From: Epiperipatus broadwayi
Taxonomy: Eukaryota > Onychophora > Udeonychophora > Euonychophora > Peripatidae
Direction of reading: 5' to 3'
Length of the DNA: 64,000 nucleotides
Assembly: GCA_028023455.1 (NCBI GenBank)
Contig: JAQFVV010000111.1
Span: forward strand, 2,113,909-2,177,908
Shown in pieces: positions 24,900 through 38,107 of the stretch. The stretch's first letter is position 1. Every line of letters begins with the position of its first letter. The notes below the pieces were generated by a model. That model had not been told where the DNA came from. It did no database searches and was given only the letters and a program-made list of their open reading frames with translations. The position numbers were made by a program, and so were the translations under genes.

Positions 24900-27855
24900 T
24901 GTAAGGAACATATTCAATAATGATTGCGTAAAATATATATATATATACAGTATACGATATTGATTTTATTAACATTAACATTATAAAAATAAAATATTAT
25001 AAATACTTCATATTTTTTCCCCATGAGTATCATTGTTTTAATTTATTTGGGGTGGGGGGAGATTGATCAAATAAGATTTTTTTATTTTTAAAAAAGATTA
25101 ATTTGCTTTAATTAAAAAAAAAAAATTTCTATATAAAACAAAATAAGCAAAAATGTGCATATATAAAATTTATAATTATTAGAATTTATATTACGAATAG
25201 AATAAATTACTTATTTAAAGTATAAGTTTAAAAGCTAAATGAATTATATATAATTTTTACTATTTATATTATTGTGGTTCTAATTATATAAGTATTGAAA
25301 ACTAGAGCTTTTCAAATACGATATGAACAAAATATTCATCATCATTTTGATTTAAATCATAATTACAAAGTATCAGAAACATATTTTCCTTCGTGAATAC
25401 ATTTTTTTTTCTATTAGAAAATGAAATTATTTTTACGTAATTTTTTTTTAGATTTCTCCATTACAGAATGTTTGTTATATAAAATAAATAATCAAAAAAT
25501 ATTAATATTAATGTAATTTGATAAAACTTGGGAATTGTATAATTTATTTATTTTTTGATTTATTCACTGCGATTAATCAGACGCAATCCGACAAGAACAA
25601 ATAATTTTTTGTTTAAATATACTTTAGGGATATGTCTTATTAAATTTTATTTGTATATTTTAATCTTCATTGGTTAAATTAATATCGAAAAAAAACCACG
25701 TAAACTTAAGGTGATTATATTATGTTGGTAGTTATATATATTTTTTTCTTCCTGGAAATTGAAATAAATTTGTTCTATTATTATAAAAATACACAGACAT
25801 GGAGTCTTACTGAAACAAAAAACAAACAAATACGTATCCACACATACACTCACACACATTTATGATAAAACAGTATTAAAAATGAAACAGAATATAAAGG
25901 GCATTGGGGTTGGGAAAGAATAGCAAAAACAAGTAATACCTGATTCACAAAGTAACAAAAAAAAAAAGTGTGAGATTGATCTAAAGAAAATGTGATCTAA
26001 TTCTATTAATGAAATTGAATCAATTTATAACATCACTCAGTAAAATCTTCAAATGAAAAATATTGTTATGAAATAAGAGCTGGACAATGAAATCAATTCT
26101 AGAAGAAAAAAAAGTTATAACATCTATTAAGGCCTTGAAATTTATCAGCAACATTTATTTCTAAACTCTTTATTTCTAATCTATCTATGTAAGCATGATT
26201 AATCAATGAAAATTAGATGAGAGGATCAAAGTAACTCCCAGATTAGCTTTTGATTATTGTCTTCCTATATATATATATAGATAGTTTATATTAAACCTGT
26301 CCTTTTAATCCTAGAGCAGTGTTCAAACTAACAACTTGTAATTTTCAAACATTCTAAGATTTTGAACTAATTTGATTATCAATATAGGCGTAAAACTAAC
26401 TCAATAGTTGCATTTTAATGATGTATGCTTCTGGTACATTTGATATGGTGGCAAAAAGAATATGCACAACAAAAAATAAAATGAGACTTATTTGGTTTAC
26501 TTCTAATTTGCTGTTACCAATCATAACCTCCTTGAGTTTTGAAAAATCCAAACTTAGAATAGCATAGTAAAAGTAAAATATAGCTTTTGTAGTATAAAAC
26601 AGAGCTCCTATTGAGAAAAATAAATAACCAATAAATAGCCTGGAATTCGTTTGACACTATCTTCTATTATTTTCCAATTACTCATGCTTAGGTAGGTGGT
26701 TCTGCAGTAAATTGATGAGAAATAAATTGTACTTAATATGCAGATTAAATATGAATCTTGTATTTATAAGTACTATTTTTTTTCCAAAAGATTAAAGGAT
26801 GGCTGCAGTTAGCTTCAACTGAGATAACTAAAAAATCTTGCTATTGACCAAATATCATGGCTAAACAATAAAATAGTCTAGATGGTTGAGTTTGAATTTT
26901 AAATCATTAACTCAAATTGCTTAACAGAAATAAAATGATGTTTGTTAGATGGATAGAGTAGAAAATTGTGCTTTTTACTGAAGAATGCTAATAGACAGAA
27001 ACTAATCCAAGATCTGTGGAGCAAAACCATATAGGATTCACTGATTATTTATGCTTACATACATTACTAAAAAAAAAAGAGAGGTGCAGTTAGCAGAGTG
27101 ATGTCTTAATTTATTTTGATATGTTTTTAAAAACAAACATATTAACTATTCTATGTATCTGTATTAATATGATATAATTTAACTGAATCTTGGGATTAAA
27201 TTTTTTAATGATTAAATTAATTTAATTTTGATATTCTTTAGTGAATAATAAATATTTCATTAGATGCCCCACAAAGAACACAGGTTGTATTTTGTTTTTC
27301 AAAATGGTTATTTTTTTATCAAATTAAATTTAAGATAGATATTTGTGGCAACTATAATGAACTTTGGAAATGGTGAAGAAGTAATTTTATTGAAATTTCA
27401 TTATATTGAGTGGTTCATTATGACTATTAGTCATAAATTTTATATAGCTTGGATCACCCTGAAAAATATTAGTAGTAATATTTGGTGAAAACATTATAAT
27501 GCACTAGATAGGTACTTATTAATTAAGTGATAACCAACATGGTAGAAATATCATGAGTTGCAACTGTAAATCTAAGCATAATGCTTTTAAAAATAATTTT
27601 GATCAGAGATGTCTATGTAATGTCCTTTATCATTATTGTACTTCTTTTTTTTTTCATTTTATGGGCAGTTTCTTGGAAGGTGAAGCAAAATTCAGCAGCA
27701 CTGTTGGAGTAAAGCCTACTGTTCAGTGCTATTAGCAGAATGAGGCTTTTTTTTCTACTGAAGTCAGGCATTAAACAAGAAACTTATCCAATCATCTTAT
27801 TCAAAGCAACTCAATTAATACTTTCCATCAATTCTTTTGTTAAAATGTAAATCAC
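24900..27855. other. No recognisable gene
   Basis: AT-rich DNA with homopolymers and a short TA microsatellite (around 24,935). The few open frames (for example 25,674-25,859 minus and 27,553-27,735 plus) have low-complexity or unrecognised translations and no supporting context. Confidence 0.5.
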
Positions 27856-27865
27856 CATTACAACG

Positions 27866-29460
27866 ATTATCAATCCACTGCAAGATGAAGGGCATTCCAA
27901 GTTTAATCCAGTTTCTCCAATCTGCAGCCTCTCTTTTCCATACTACCCCAGATCAAATCCTTTTTATCTACCCATCTCACATATGGTCTTTTCCTGAATC
28001 TTTCATGATCTCTTAGAATCCCATTTAAGATTTCAACAGTCCATTTATTATCATTTCTTCTAGCAATATGTTCAGTCAAACTCCACTTCAGTCTCTTAAT
28101 TCTTTCAAAGATGTCAGTCATTTATAATCCCCTTTTATTATTCCTAATATACGTCTCTTCATACTTTTTTGAGTGGTCTGAAGTGCCCAAATCTCAGATT
28201 CATAAAATAAAACTGGATCTTCCTTTTCAAATATATAAACATATTTCTGTTTAATATTAACTTATTTCTACCAAAAGCACTCCACCAAAGTTTAATTCTA
28301 TAATTAATTTTTTATCTTTGTAGTTGTTAACTTCTTCCAATTCATTTTTATCAATCTTTATTTCCCTCTTGTGAAAAAATCCACTGAACCTTACTTTAGT
28401 CTTATTAACATTTATCTTTAATCTTACTTTATTACTTTCATCTGATAACTCTTGCAACATTTACTGAAGATCTGAACATTATTTGCAAAAAAAAAAAAAA
28501 ACAACAATTACATTATCTGAAAAATCTAGATGACTTAATTAATCACCCTGTTCCAATATCCTTCTCAATGTTAGTTTTCCTAGTATCATTCTGTTAACTA
28601 ATTATTGCTGTTGCATTTTGATAAATGTTCTTCAAAACATAATATCCTGGGTCTGTATCTGGATGCCCCAATGTTTTAATCACTGTAGAAATGCTTATAG
28701 AATCAAATGCCTCTATAAATCCAAAACACAATAGCGAGCCATATTCATTGGTCCTTTCTATATGTTTTCTCAATATTTAGATATGGTCCATTGAACTAAC
28801 TACTTTTTTTAAATCCAGCTTGTTCTTTTGGTTAGTTAAATTCCAAAGCTTGCTGCAGATGAGTCGTAATTATCTTATAAAAATTTCATATAGAACTGAT
28901 ACAAAAATGAATAGATCTGTAATTTCTAAAATCATCTTTTTAAAATATTAATATTAATACTGCATTTTTCTAATCACTTGATACATGTTTATTATTTAAA
29001 CATTTGGTGTATAATTTTGTTAACAATTTTTCCATTTCTTCATCTGCTTCAATACCTGTAGCTTTTTCCTTCTTCATAACTTTAATTGCATGTCTCACTT
29101 CTTCATTTAAAATCCTGGGCAATTCAGAAGATATACTAGTTGTTGGGGATACTTTTTCTTTATTGTTATATAATTTTTAATAGAACCCTTCAATACCTTT
29201 TATGATGCCATCCCTTTTTTTAGTAATAATTCCATCTTCTGTTCTTATTGTACAAATGTTTCATTTTACATTTTTGAAATTTCTATTGAGACAAGACAAT
29301 TTATGAAGAAAAGAAGAAATATGAAAATACAGTATTTAAAAATAAAGCATTAAGGATTGAGTATTGATACAAAAAATAGTTCATAACAATCTAATTGTGA
29401 ATTAGCAGCAAGGAAAGCTATAGAAAAAGAAATGTAAATAATATCCATAAAAGTCTTCCA
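27866..29460 (-). pseudogene. RTE-type LINE relic with inverted 5' segment
   Basis: The minus strand from about 29,277 down to 27,866 encodes a decayed RTE pol. An FVDYEKAF-like region lies near 28,720. Next is KINVNKTKVRFSGFFHKREI (about 28,400-28,350). Then comes a C-terminal IFERIKRLKWSLTEHIARRN followed by RFRKRPYVRWVDKKD (28,110-27,960). The block just right of 29,277 matches the same element on the plus strand: MKKRRNMK-like and NCELAARKAIEKE. That is the sequence expected immediately upstream of the minus-strand part. The element therefore has a 5' inversion, as expected from twin-primed reverse transcription. It is inactive, with several stops and frameshifts. Confidence 0.8.
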
Positions 29461-29699
29461 TAAATATTGTTAAGTAATTTTAAAATTTTATAGCCAGAAA
29501 ACAATATTTTACTCAATTGCATATTAAGTTGAAGACAGATTCTAAGTAATTAAATAATAATGCTATGATCAAGAGATAAAGACCAATATTGGGGATAATA
29601 ATTTACATCTCTATATTTAGAGCTACACTATAAATTTTAATAAAAGTTTATGATGTATTATTAATTATATAAAAGGATTACTAAAGCTATTAATATACT

Positions 29700-29785
29700 T
29701 TTTCTCATGTGTCACAGCATCAGCCGGGAAGCGAACCCACTAACCCGGGACAACTGGTTGTAAAGTAGCTGTAGATCCAAAAAAG
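29700..29785 (-). mobile_element. tRNA-derived SINE (family A), 5'-damaged copy
   Basis: The minus strand carries box B as GGTTCGCTTCC, then CCGGCTGATGCTGTGACACA and an A-run. This matches the plus-strand copy at 16.35 kb from the middle of the tRNA-like head onwards. Box A is missing or degraded, because the match starts near AGCTACTTTACAA. It lies just beyond the inverted end of the RTE relic. Confidence 0.75.
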
Positions 29786-30432
29786 TACAAATTTTTATTA
29801 TTCCAGGAGTGCTATTAAAAACAATTAACCATAGCTAATGATTTTCCACCTCCCATTTAGCGATCACTCCTGTAGAGAAAAAAATCACAGGAAATTTTTT
29901 CACAGTCATTGATTATATGAGGACATAGTGACATTTTTTCAAGTCATAAATAGATTTAGAATATTCTTTTCGGATAGAAAATCCATAGCTATATCGAAGT
30001 AGAGATCCGGTATTGCTCAGTAAATGGTATTATTAGCTAGAATCTGATTTAGACAATTGAGTATTGATGCATTCTCGCTGTCATACTTCTGCTATTATCT
30101 TTATGGATCTGATTATTTTTGAAAACACATTAATGCACTAGAAATAATTATATTTGTTGACATAAAATTGACTATTAGGATAAAAGCAAGAAGCACTTAA
30201 ATATTTTTTTAATAATTTATTATTCAAGAAATTTTAAAATAACACTTGTTGTAAGTTGCCTATAATACTACATGCAGTGGCAAAAATAAAACAAACTAAA
30301 TGCATAGAATATCAAATGGAAATTCTTTTTAGAATTCCAACCATACATACACACAAATAAAATATTTTAAATTTCTAAACATGATGGCAATATCTCAATA
30401 TTGACCCTGTAGATTTATTATACAATTTAAAT

Positions 30433-32250
30433 CAATGCTTCTCAATCTCATTGGTGTAAAGGCCCATCTGGAATATTTAAAAACATTTGCGATTCCCTGA
30501 AAAACTTCTTAAAAGAAGGATATGCTGTTATTATACAATTTAAATATTTTTCTTATTTTTTATTATAATGTGATGGATGTGTTTGAATATTGCTACACAA
30601 AAAATCATTAACAGGTGAAATGTTCACACAATAATTCTTAGATTTTTTCCCAATGTTTCTGTTGGTAAAAAGAATCTATGTTTATTTTTAATTAATACTA
30701 GCAATGAAAATTCAGTTTTGCAAAGATATGTGGATGCAAAAGGAATCAGGGTATTTAAGGCTATGTTTATCAATGAAGGATAATTTTTGGTAAATGGATC
30801 CAAAATTCTGACAAATCCTTATGAAATTTTGATTCAAGAGTTGAATCTGTTTTCAAGTCAGTTAGTTCTTCTTAAAATAACCAATGGAGATTATTAGGAA
30901 TAGAGCAAATGGCATTTTTTTACTCAGTCATAATATTATATTCATTTAATTTAGAAATATACCCCCTCCCCAATCATCAAATTTGTGATATGGTTAATTA
31001 TTATTCTTTTACTTTCTATTAATAATAAAATGTTTTTATTCCAAGAAATTCATAAAGAAAACCAAATACTTTTTTTGTTCTATTATTCCTAAAACTTTTT
31101 AATCATACAGAAAATTTATTTTAAAATGCATGCAATTTTGTATTTATTTAATATATTGCATAATCATTCAATATATTATCTCTTCTTTGCAATGGTAATC
31201 TTAAAATATATAAATGTTCAGACATTTATAAAGAAAATTTTTAAAAACAACATACATCTATTTTTTCTTTAGTAATGTCTGAACATTTATATGTCTAAGG
31301 TTAATATATTGATACCTTTTCTTGCAGAGAAAGATTCAATTCATTTACTTTTTCAAAAAAATCTGTCAAGTAAAAAAGGCAAGCATATCTGACTTTGATC
31401 AGAAAAATGAGATGATAATCAAGTCTTTTCAGAACATTCTGTAAGATAGCCATCTTACTTTTGTGTGATATAAATGAGATTTGTAATTGAAGTCCATCCC
31501 TTGATGTAAAATTTGAGTCTTATATTAGTGGCATTACTTTTTATATAATTAGCTATTGTGAAAACATCTGTTAACATTTTATAAATGATTCTTTTATATG
31601 TTGATAATGCAATGAACATGTCTTGCATTCAGAAAAACCTTTTTTTACTTCTATAAATCCTGAAATTCTACCCGTGTCATGGCTGCAGCTTTACTGGTAC
31701 AAACCCCAATGTACTTTTGCATTCAAGCTTATTTTCTTAAAAAAAAAAAAAGGTTATTGATTTTTTCAAATACATCTCTTCCTTTAGTTGCACAAAGGCA
31801 TTTCTACTAAACTGCAGGTCTTCCTGAATTTGCAAATTGTACAGGTATCTGACAAAATTATTAAATTAGCATCATTCATATTGTTAGGAAAATCATCAAG
31901 TCGTATGGCAAATGCAGTACTTTGCGTGATTTGTGATAGTAATGTAAACACAATATTGTGAGCAATTGTGCCATTGGGTATAAGAATGTTATTTTGAAGA
32001 GTTATATATTTCAGAACTATAGTTAGTTTTGTAAATTTTTAATGCTGCTGGTAAAATAAGATTTTTGCCAAAAAGTGTGAGTTTTTTTTTTTTTTTGGCA
32101 ATTAATAAAGCAATTTCAGAAAAAGCTTTTACTAATTTGTCATTTAATTTAGTATGTTTCGAAAAAAAAACTTAGTTTGTCACTTTAATTCTTTGGTCCT
32201 TCTTTCAAAAAAATCCAATTGTCTTAATTCACTATGCACAAAAATCATAT
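30433..32250 (-). pseudogene. hAT transposase relic (ZBED5/FAM200-like)
   Basis: Minus-strand translation, though broken, shows family landmarks in order. DFFERRTKELK (near 32,215-32,180) is followed by an AHNIVFTLLSQITQSTAFAI stretch (about 31,965-31,905). Next is an RLDDFPNNMNDANLII block, then LECKSTLGFVPVKLQPW (about 31,730-31,680), the counterpart of the usual 'CTDGAAAM' region. The 3' end at 30433, CAATGCTTCTCAATCTCATT, resembles the 'cagtg.ttctcaa' terminus of hAT elements. The usual catalytic residues are not recognisable. The partner terminus was not found. It is an ancient, dead DNA transposon unrelated at the subfamily level to the one at 18-19.9 kb. Confidence 0.65.
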
Positions 32251-33140
32251 TTAATTCTCAGTGATAAATAATAATTGCAGATTAAGCATCATCATTATAG
32301 AAAAATGAAGAATATGCTGATTGAGTTATGATCATATCTCTGTATTTTAGTAGATTATTAATTTATGATTTTGTATAAAACTGATATGGATAAATAAGTA
32401 GAATGAGGCAAACAAGTTGGTCTGCAATAAAAATGGAGCTATAGAAATGATTATACATTTTTAAAAAATGAATTCAGAATTATATAAAAATAAAAAATGT
32501 ATAAAATACAAAAATAGTATGATGACACTAGAATAAGTATTATTATTTAGGATGATGGCTTTGAAAGAGCTGATTTAATTTATGAGAAAAGGGTTGATTT
32601 AGTTTAGGAGAAAAAATTAGTATTTTTAGAATATAGGATAATGAAAAAGTGACAAAATATTCTGATTTCATCTACAGAAGTCATTCTATATCCAATCTAA
32701 TATTGTCTATATGATTAATTGTGGAGGGGGGGGGGGCTTTGTATTTTTATGGCTCTTAAAATGGGAAAAATAAAATGTAGTATATTATAAACTATTAAAT
32801 TTTTTTAATTTGATATTTGTATATGAAATTCTTTTTCTTCTTTTTCTTTTTTTATAATATTTAAATGTAATGATTTTTAACATCAATTAACTTGTGTTTG
32901 AATATTAAAACAGATCACATTAAAAGTGAAATTCAGTCTCCATCTTTGTGTAATTGATTATTAAGATCATGTTTTTCAAATAGAAGATATATTGAGTTCC
33001 CTCCGAATTTCCATCACTATTAGCAAAAGAAACCTCAAAAGTTTAAAGAATAAGTAGATTCATTCTCATCATGATTCTCTGGAAACAACGATGTTGTTTA
33101 TTCATAGCCTGATAGGAGAGTGGTTTATACCATAAATTAC

Positions 33141-34024
33141 AATAACCATATTTATAAATAAGCATTTATTTTTATAGCGTCTGTATACAATTTGTAATTA
33201 CATTCGAATATCGGCCTTTCAAGCCAATTGTGCAAACGCTTTGCGAGTGTTAAATAATAAATGAATACCCTCTGACCAATACAAGATATAGAATTTATGC
33301 AGGAATAAAAAGAATCCCTCTTATTCCTACGACTCAAATATTTATATATGAGCAAATCTGAAGTACTGGCACAGAAGGTGTGACAATATAACGATCACTT
33401 TAAATTACTATATACAATGTCTGAATGAATGACGCCGATGAAATTTTCTAGAATTTACTAAATGTCATTCCAACTGAAACTTAATCATATATATAAATAA
33501 GCATTTATTTTTATAGCGTCTGTATACAATTTGTAATTACATTCGAATATCGGCCTTTCAAGCCAATTGTGCAAACGCTTTGCGAGTGTTAAATAATAAA
33601 TGAATACCCTCTGACCAATACAAGATATAGAATTTATGCAGGAATAAAAAGAATCCCAAAAAGAATCCCTCTTATCCCTACGACTCAATTATTTATATAT
33701 GAGCAAATCTGAAGTACTGGCACAGAAGGTGTGACAATATAACAGTCACTTTAAATTACTATATACAATGTCTGAATGAATGATGCCGATGAAATTGTAT
33801 ACAGACGCTATAAAAATAAATGCTTATTTATATATATGATTAAGTTTCAGTTGGAATGACGTTTAGTAAATTCTAGAAAATTTCATCGGCATCATTCATT
33901 CAGACATTGTATATAGTAATTTAAAGTGACTGTTATATTGTCACACCTTCTGTGCCAGTACTTCAGATTTGCTCATATATAAATATTTGAGTCGTAGGAA
34001 TAAGAGGAATAACCATATTTATAA
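33141..34024 (-). mobile_element. 339-bp tandem-unit element with inverted 5' part and 17-bp target duplication
   Basis: The 17-bp AATAACCATATTTATAA flanks the element at 33141-33157 and 34008-34024. Inside, a 339-bp unit is repeated head to tail: unit one is 33155-33493 and unit two starts at 33494. The second carries an extra 12-bp AAAAAGAATCCC. At about 33,792 the sequence turns round: 33,792-34,007 is the inverted complement of a piece spanning a unit-unit junction (33,532 back to about 33,317). It encodes nothing, and the mirrored open frames on the minus strand have no family likeness. If the minus strand is sense, this is a tandem-unit transcript inserted by target-primed reverse transcription with 5' inversion. 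No hammerhead core was found in the unit. Confidence 0.7.
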
Positions 34025-35440
34025 CTTCTATGAAAAACAATCTGACATTTCAATGTGAGTCTATTATTATTAGTTAGGAAATAATATTGCATATATAAGT
34101 GTGTTCATAAATCTGGTATTTTTAAATGATTCTTTCCTATATAATATTTTAGTCAAACTTAATGTATGACAAACTATGGTAGTGCAAACTATGATAGATA
34201 TATGAGAATATCAGAAAGTTAAAATTAAATAACATATGGATATACAACAAACAAAAATAAATACTATAGAGAAAAACCATCTGGTATGACAAATATGCAC
34301 TAAGACAGGCAATAAAGTGAATATCACTAAAAAATTGAAGAAAAAAAAAGAAAAGAAGAAAACCTTTTAAGGAAAAAAAAATAGAAGCTAAAAAATAAAA
34401 AATGCCATACAGGAAAAACAAGGTAATGAATGAGAAGATGGATTTAGGCATTGAATATCTAAAGCTTTTCGAATCATAAAAGATAATTTATTTAAAAACT
34501 TATTCGTCATATAGGATTTTTAATTCCAATAATAATAATACTTCTATTAACATAACAATGTCAGGAATGCAATTCTATGATCAATTTCTATCTTTAATTA
34601 TAAACTATCCTTATTAGTTAAAATACTATTGACCCATAATAATTTATCATTTTTTTCTATTTAAATATATATTTAAAGATTATTAGAAAAACACATTCAT
34701 TCCCGTAAAATTCAATATATTTTTTTTTTTTCTGTTATTGTTTTGTTTTTATATATATATATTTCTGTTATTGTTGTTGATGATTTAGAAATTTTATTTC
34801 TTTAACAACAATGCTTCTTTTTTTTTTTTTTATAAAAAAAGGCAATTTTCTTTTAATATAAACTATAAAATGATTCATCTAATTCAAATTTATTTTTATT
34901 CAGACACTACATCTATTTAGTTAAAAATCATTTGATTATAAAGTAATGTAGTAATAAATATTTCAATACAGGAAGGGAAAAAAGGGCAAACTTTATTAAA
35001 TTATCTTAACCCTTTCAATACTAACTATAGATTTTCACTACATTATATTTCTTAATCAATCTCTAAATAATACTTCGCACGTTTGCTTATTTAATTTAAA
35101 TGTTGCAAACAGAATAATTCAGTTTGACAATATATTAAAAAAAATCAAATAAATTAAAGATCTTATTTTAAAATTAAGTGATTATTTATGTAATTTACCA
35201 ATTATAGTATAAATTTACCTTTAATAGTTCTAAAGTCTTATATACAAATCATATGATCATGCATATAGCAGCCACTCCTAAATAAGTAGGACCATTAACT
35301 CCAAGGAAAAAAAAAAAAAAATTGCATTAGAAATTACAAAGAGATCTGTAAACCACAATATTTCCACATATAAAACATGCTTTTTCTATTTGATATTTTC
35401 ATACCAAGTATAATTTAAGCTTTTCAATATATTCTATTCT
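34025..35440. other. No recognisable feature
   Basis: AT-rich DNA with long T and A runs. The open frame at 34,149-34,451 on the minus strand is a hydrophobic, low-complexity translation with no recognisable domain. Confidence 0.5.
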
Positions 35441-37770
35441 GTGCAATATCTTTTCACTTGAAACAAACAACATTACAGCCCTTTTGAATGCCTTTAGGTT
35501 AATATCCTTGATAACATGAAAATCAATTAAAGTTTACCATGAAACATATTTTTAGGAAATTTTGCATTATTCATGTGTTTTACATATCCAATCCAATAAA
35601 AGTGTGATTTTATAATAAATGATTCTTTAATATTACACCCAACAAGTTGAAGAACATCCCGATTGTTTTTATGATCTTGCTATTGTAATTTATAAAATTT
35701 TAAGAGCATTTGTAAATGAAACTTTTTTTAATGATGTCATACTACATTGGCACTGTGTTCTAAACTTACGTTCATACAATAAATTAGATAAAGTAAGATA
35801 TCTATATACAGATAATTTAATTACAGTAATTATTTCCCTGTAATAAAATTCTTCATCTTTTAATTTGTTAAGAACAGCAACAACATAATGAAGTCTGTGT
35901 TATAACTCAGCATTCAAACCCATCTAACTACTTGTAAAATTAGCAAGGTATTTAAATTGATTTACATTCTTACGTTGATAATCATCCAATTTAAAAGTTA
36001 CTAAGATTTTTCTTCCTTGACTGGCTAATAAAGATCTGGAGTTTTTTGGACATTAATTATTAAATCAAAATCTTTAAATGTAGCATTCAAAATATTAAAT
36101 ATATTCTGTAAATCAGTCTTTAAACTGGCAAAAATAGCAAATCATCAGCATACAAAAAATCCCAAAATCTAAGAATATGAAGTTCTTGTTTTTGCTTTTA
36201 ATTGATTCAAATTGAAATTTCATCATCAAATCTGGATTGCATCTGGATCCTTATATCATTAAGCCTCCTAATAACAACACCAAAGACAATTGCCAGAAAA
36301 ATTAAAAATAATGTTGGAGCAATTAAACATGTTTGTTTGACACCAATTTTCTTTTCAATTGCATCAGGATTTTTCATTTGTAGATAGAAACAACACTTCG
36401 TCTCATGCCCTTATATAGAAGCTACACAATCTAAATAAATTTTGGTGAACAAACAAATGCCATAACTTGTTCGATTAGCTGAATTACTTTTTTGTTGCTG
36501 ACACTTTTCTTGCAATTTGTCAACATAAAAACCATATCTATAATACTTCTTGATGTTCTAAAACTACACTGAGTCTATGTGATGATTGTAAACAATCTAT
36601 GCAACAAAATTGTTGAAAGTATCTTTACTGTAGTGGATAATAGTGTTATTCCATGAAAATTACTGCAATCATTATCTATTTCCTTTTATTTTTAAAAATA
36701 AGAATAATAGAAGCATCCTTAACATCAATTTATGGATTCATATATTCCTATAAAAATTCAATACTTTTGAAGCTAACATATGGTCATTACATTTTAAAAC
36801 TTCTCCAGGTATTTTTTTTCAAGATCAAAAGACACCATCCCAATTCTTTGTATTATATTATTCAAAAGATAATCAAAATACTCCTTCCATCTGTACAAAA
36901 TATTATTGACCTTATATGAGACTGCCACTGCTGAATTTAATATAAATGTGATACCATTTACCACATCCATATGCTGAATTCAATGCATCAAAATAAGATT
37001 TAGAATGACCACAATAAATGAATATCTGTATCTTCTTTGCAATTTTAATTCACTAACCATTTTTAAACCATTTTATCAGTCATTGTGAACTTCTGCATTC
37101 AGATCTTTCTATTTATTATGAAGTTTCCACATGCAATTTATTATTATACCACACAGAAAATGCCACTTTTCCTTTTAATCGAATTTCTAATAATAAAATA
37201 ATTGTCAGAAAAAGTCATAATTCTTCTTTTTAATGAACTCTAGAATAGATTTATTTAAATCTATATAATATGTTCTTTAAGAGAACATAATATGACAACA
37301 CTAAATATCATTTAATGTTTAATCGCTGCTAAAATTTAGATCATATAGTATAAATTTCTAAATAATAAATATCTTTTCTTAAGAATATGACTGGAATAAA
37401 ATGTGACATTTTATCATTTTAATCTTGGAATAGACTATTCTATAATCCATCCAACAATCCATGCTTGTAAGTGCTCTGTAATATGACTTCTCTTGTATTC
37501 CGTTATTACTAATTAATCTATTAAATGCCACTGTTTTGAGTGTGGATGCATTCATCTTCTTTTATAGTGGGTTTTCTGCTTAAACAAAGTGTTTGCAATA
37601 GTCATTGCATGAGTTGAGCAAAAATTCCATAACAACACATCTTTCAAATTTACAGAATTAATATATTTATTTCCAATAACTTTTGGCCAATGTATTAAAA
37701 TCTCTGTAAAGAAAAAATTGATTTTTTGAATGGTATTGGTGTAATAATGGTATCCAGCAAGAAATAAAAG

Positions 37771-37787
37771 CTCTCTCTCTCTCTCTG
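37771..37787. repeat. (CT)n microsatellite
   Basis: An uninterrupted run of CT dinucleotides, about eight repeats, lies inside the LINE relic. Confidence 0.8.
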
Positions 37788-37975
37788 AATTTCTCAGAAT
37801 CTAAGCTTGGAATATAGGCATTAATAATATGAGTACAGGCACTTGTAAAAGGCAGGTTTTAACACCATTCTTTTTCACTAATACAATGATGAATTCCAAG
37901 AGTAGAGGATACTAAATTAGACATTATAGTAAATCCAACATTATTCATTATTCTTTCACCACCTTTGCAAAAAAT

Positions 37976-38107
37976 TTGTAGCCATCCATTTATTCTATTA
38001 AACTTCCTTTTCCTGGAAGATGAATTTCACTAAGAGTGATCTTGTAGCCATCCATTTATTCTATTAAACTTCCTGTTCCTGGAAGATGAATTTCACTAAG
38101 AGTGATC
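37976..38107. repeat. 66-bp tandem duplication within the LINE relic
   Basis: TTGTAGCCATCCATTTATTC and the following bases, 66 bp in all, occur twice (37976-38041 and 38042-38107) with one mismatch. The unit length is a multiple of three, so a coding frame would survive. The near identity shows the duplication is recent compared with the host relic. Confidence 0.9.

Noticed and set aside
27553-27735. Cys-rich 60-codon open frame as a small secreted or metal-binding protein
   Set aside because: The Cys are clustered at the start only, and there is no signal peptide, splice context or family likeness. Chance is the simplest explanation.
33414-33472. Hammerhead ribozyme in the 339-bp unit
   Set aside because: CCGATGA replaces CTGATGA, the GAAA is absent (ACTAAA), and the pairing stem includes the would-be cleavage site. 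It does not satisfy the hammerhead fold.
33152-33688. Two near-identical minus-strand open frames as a duplicated gene
   Set aside because: They arise from the two copies of the 339-bp repeat. The translation resembles nothing, and the second copy differs by an in-frame 12-bp repeat.
34149-34451. 100-codon hydrophobic minus-strand frame as a membrane protein
   Set aside because: It is composed almost entirely of Phe, Leu, Ile, Tyr and Ser from A/T-rich DNA. There is no conserved motif.
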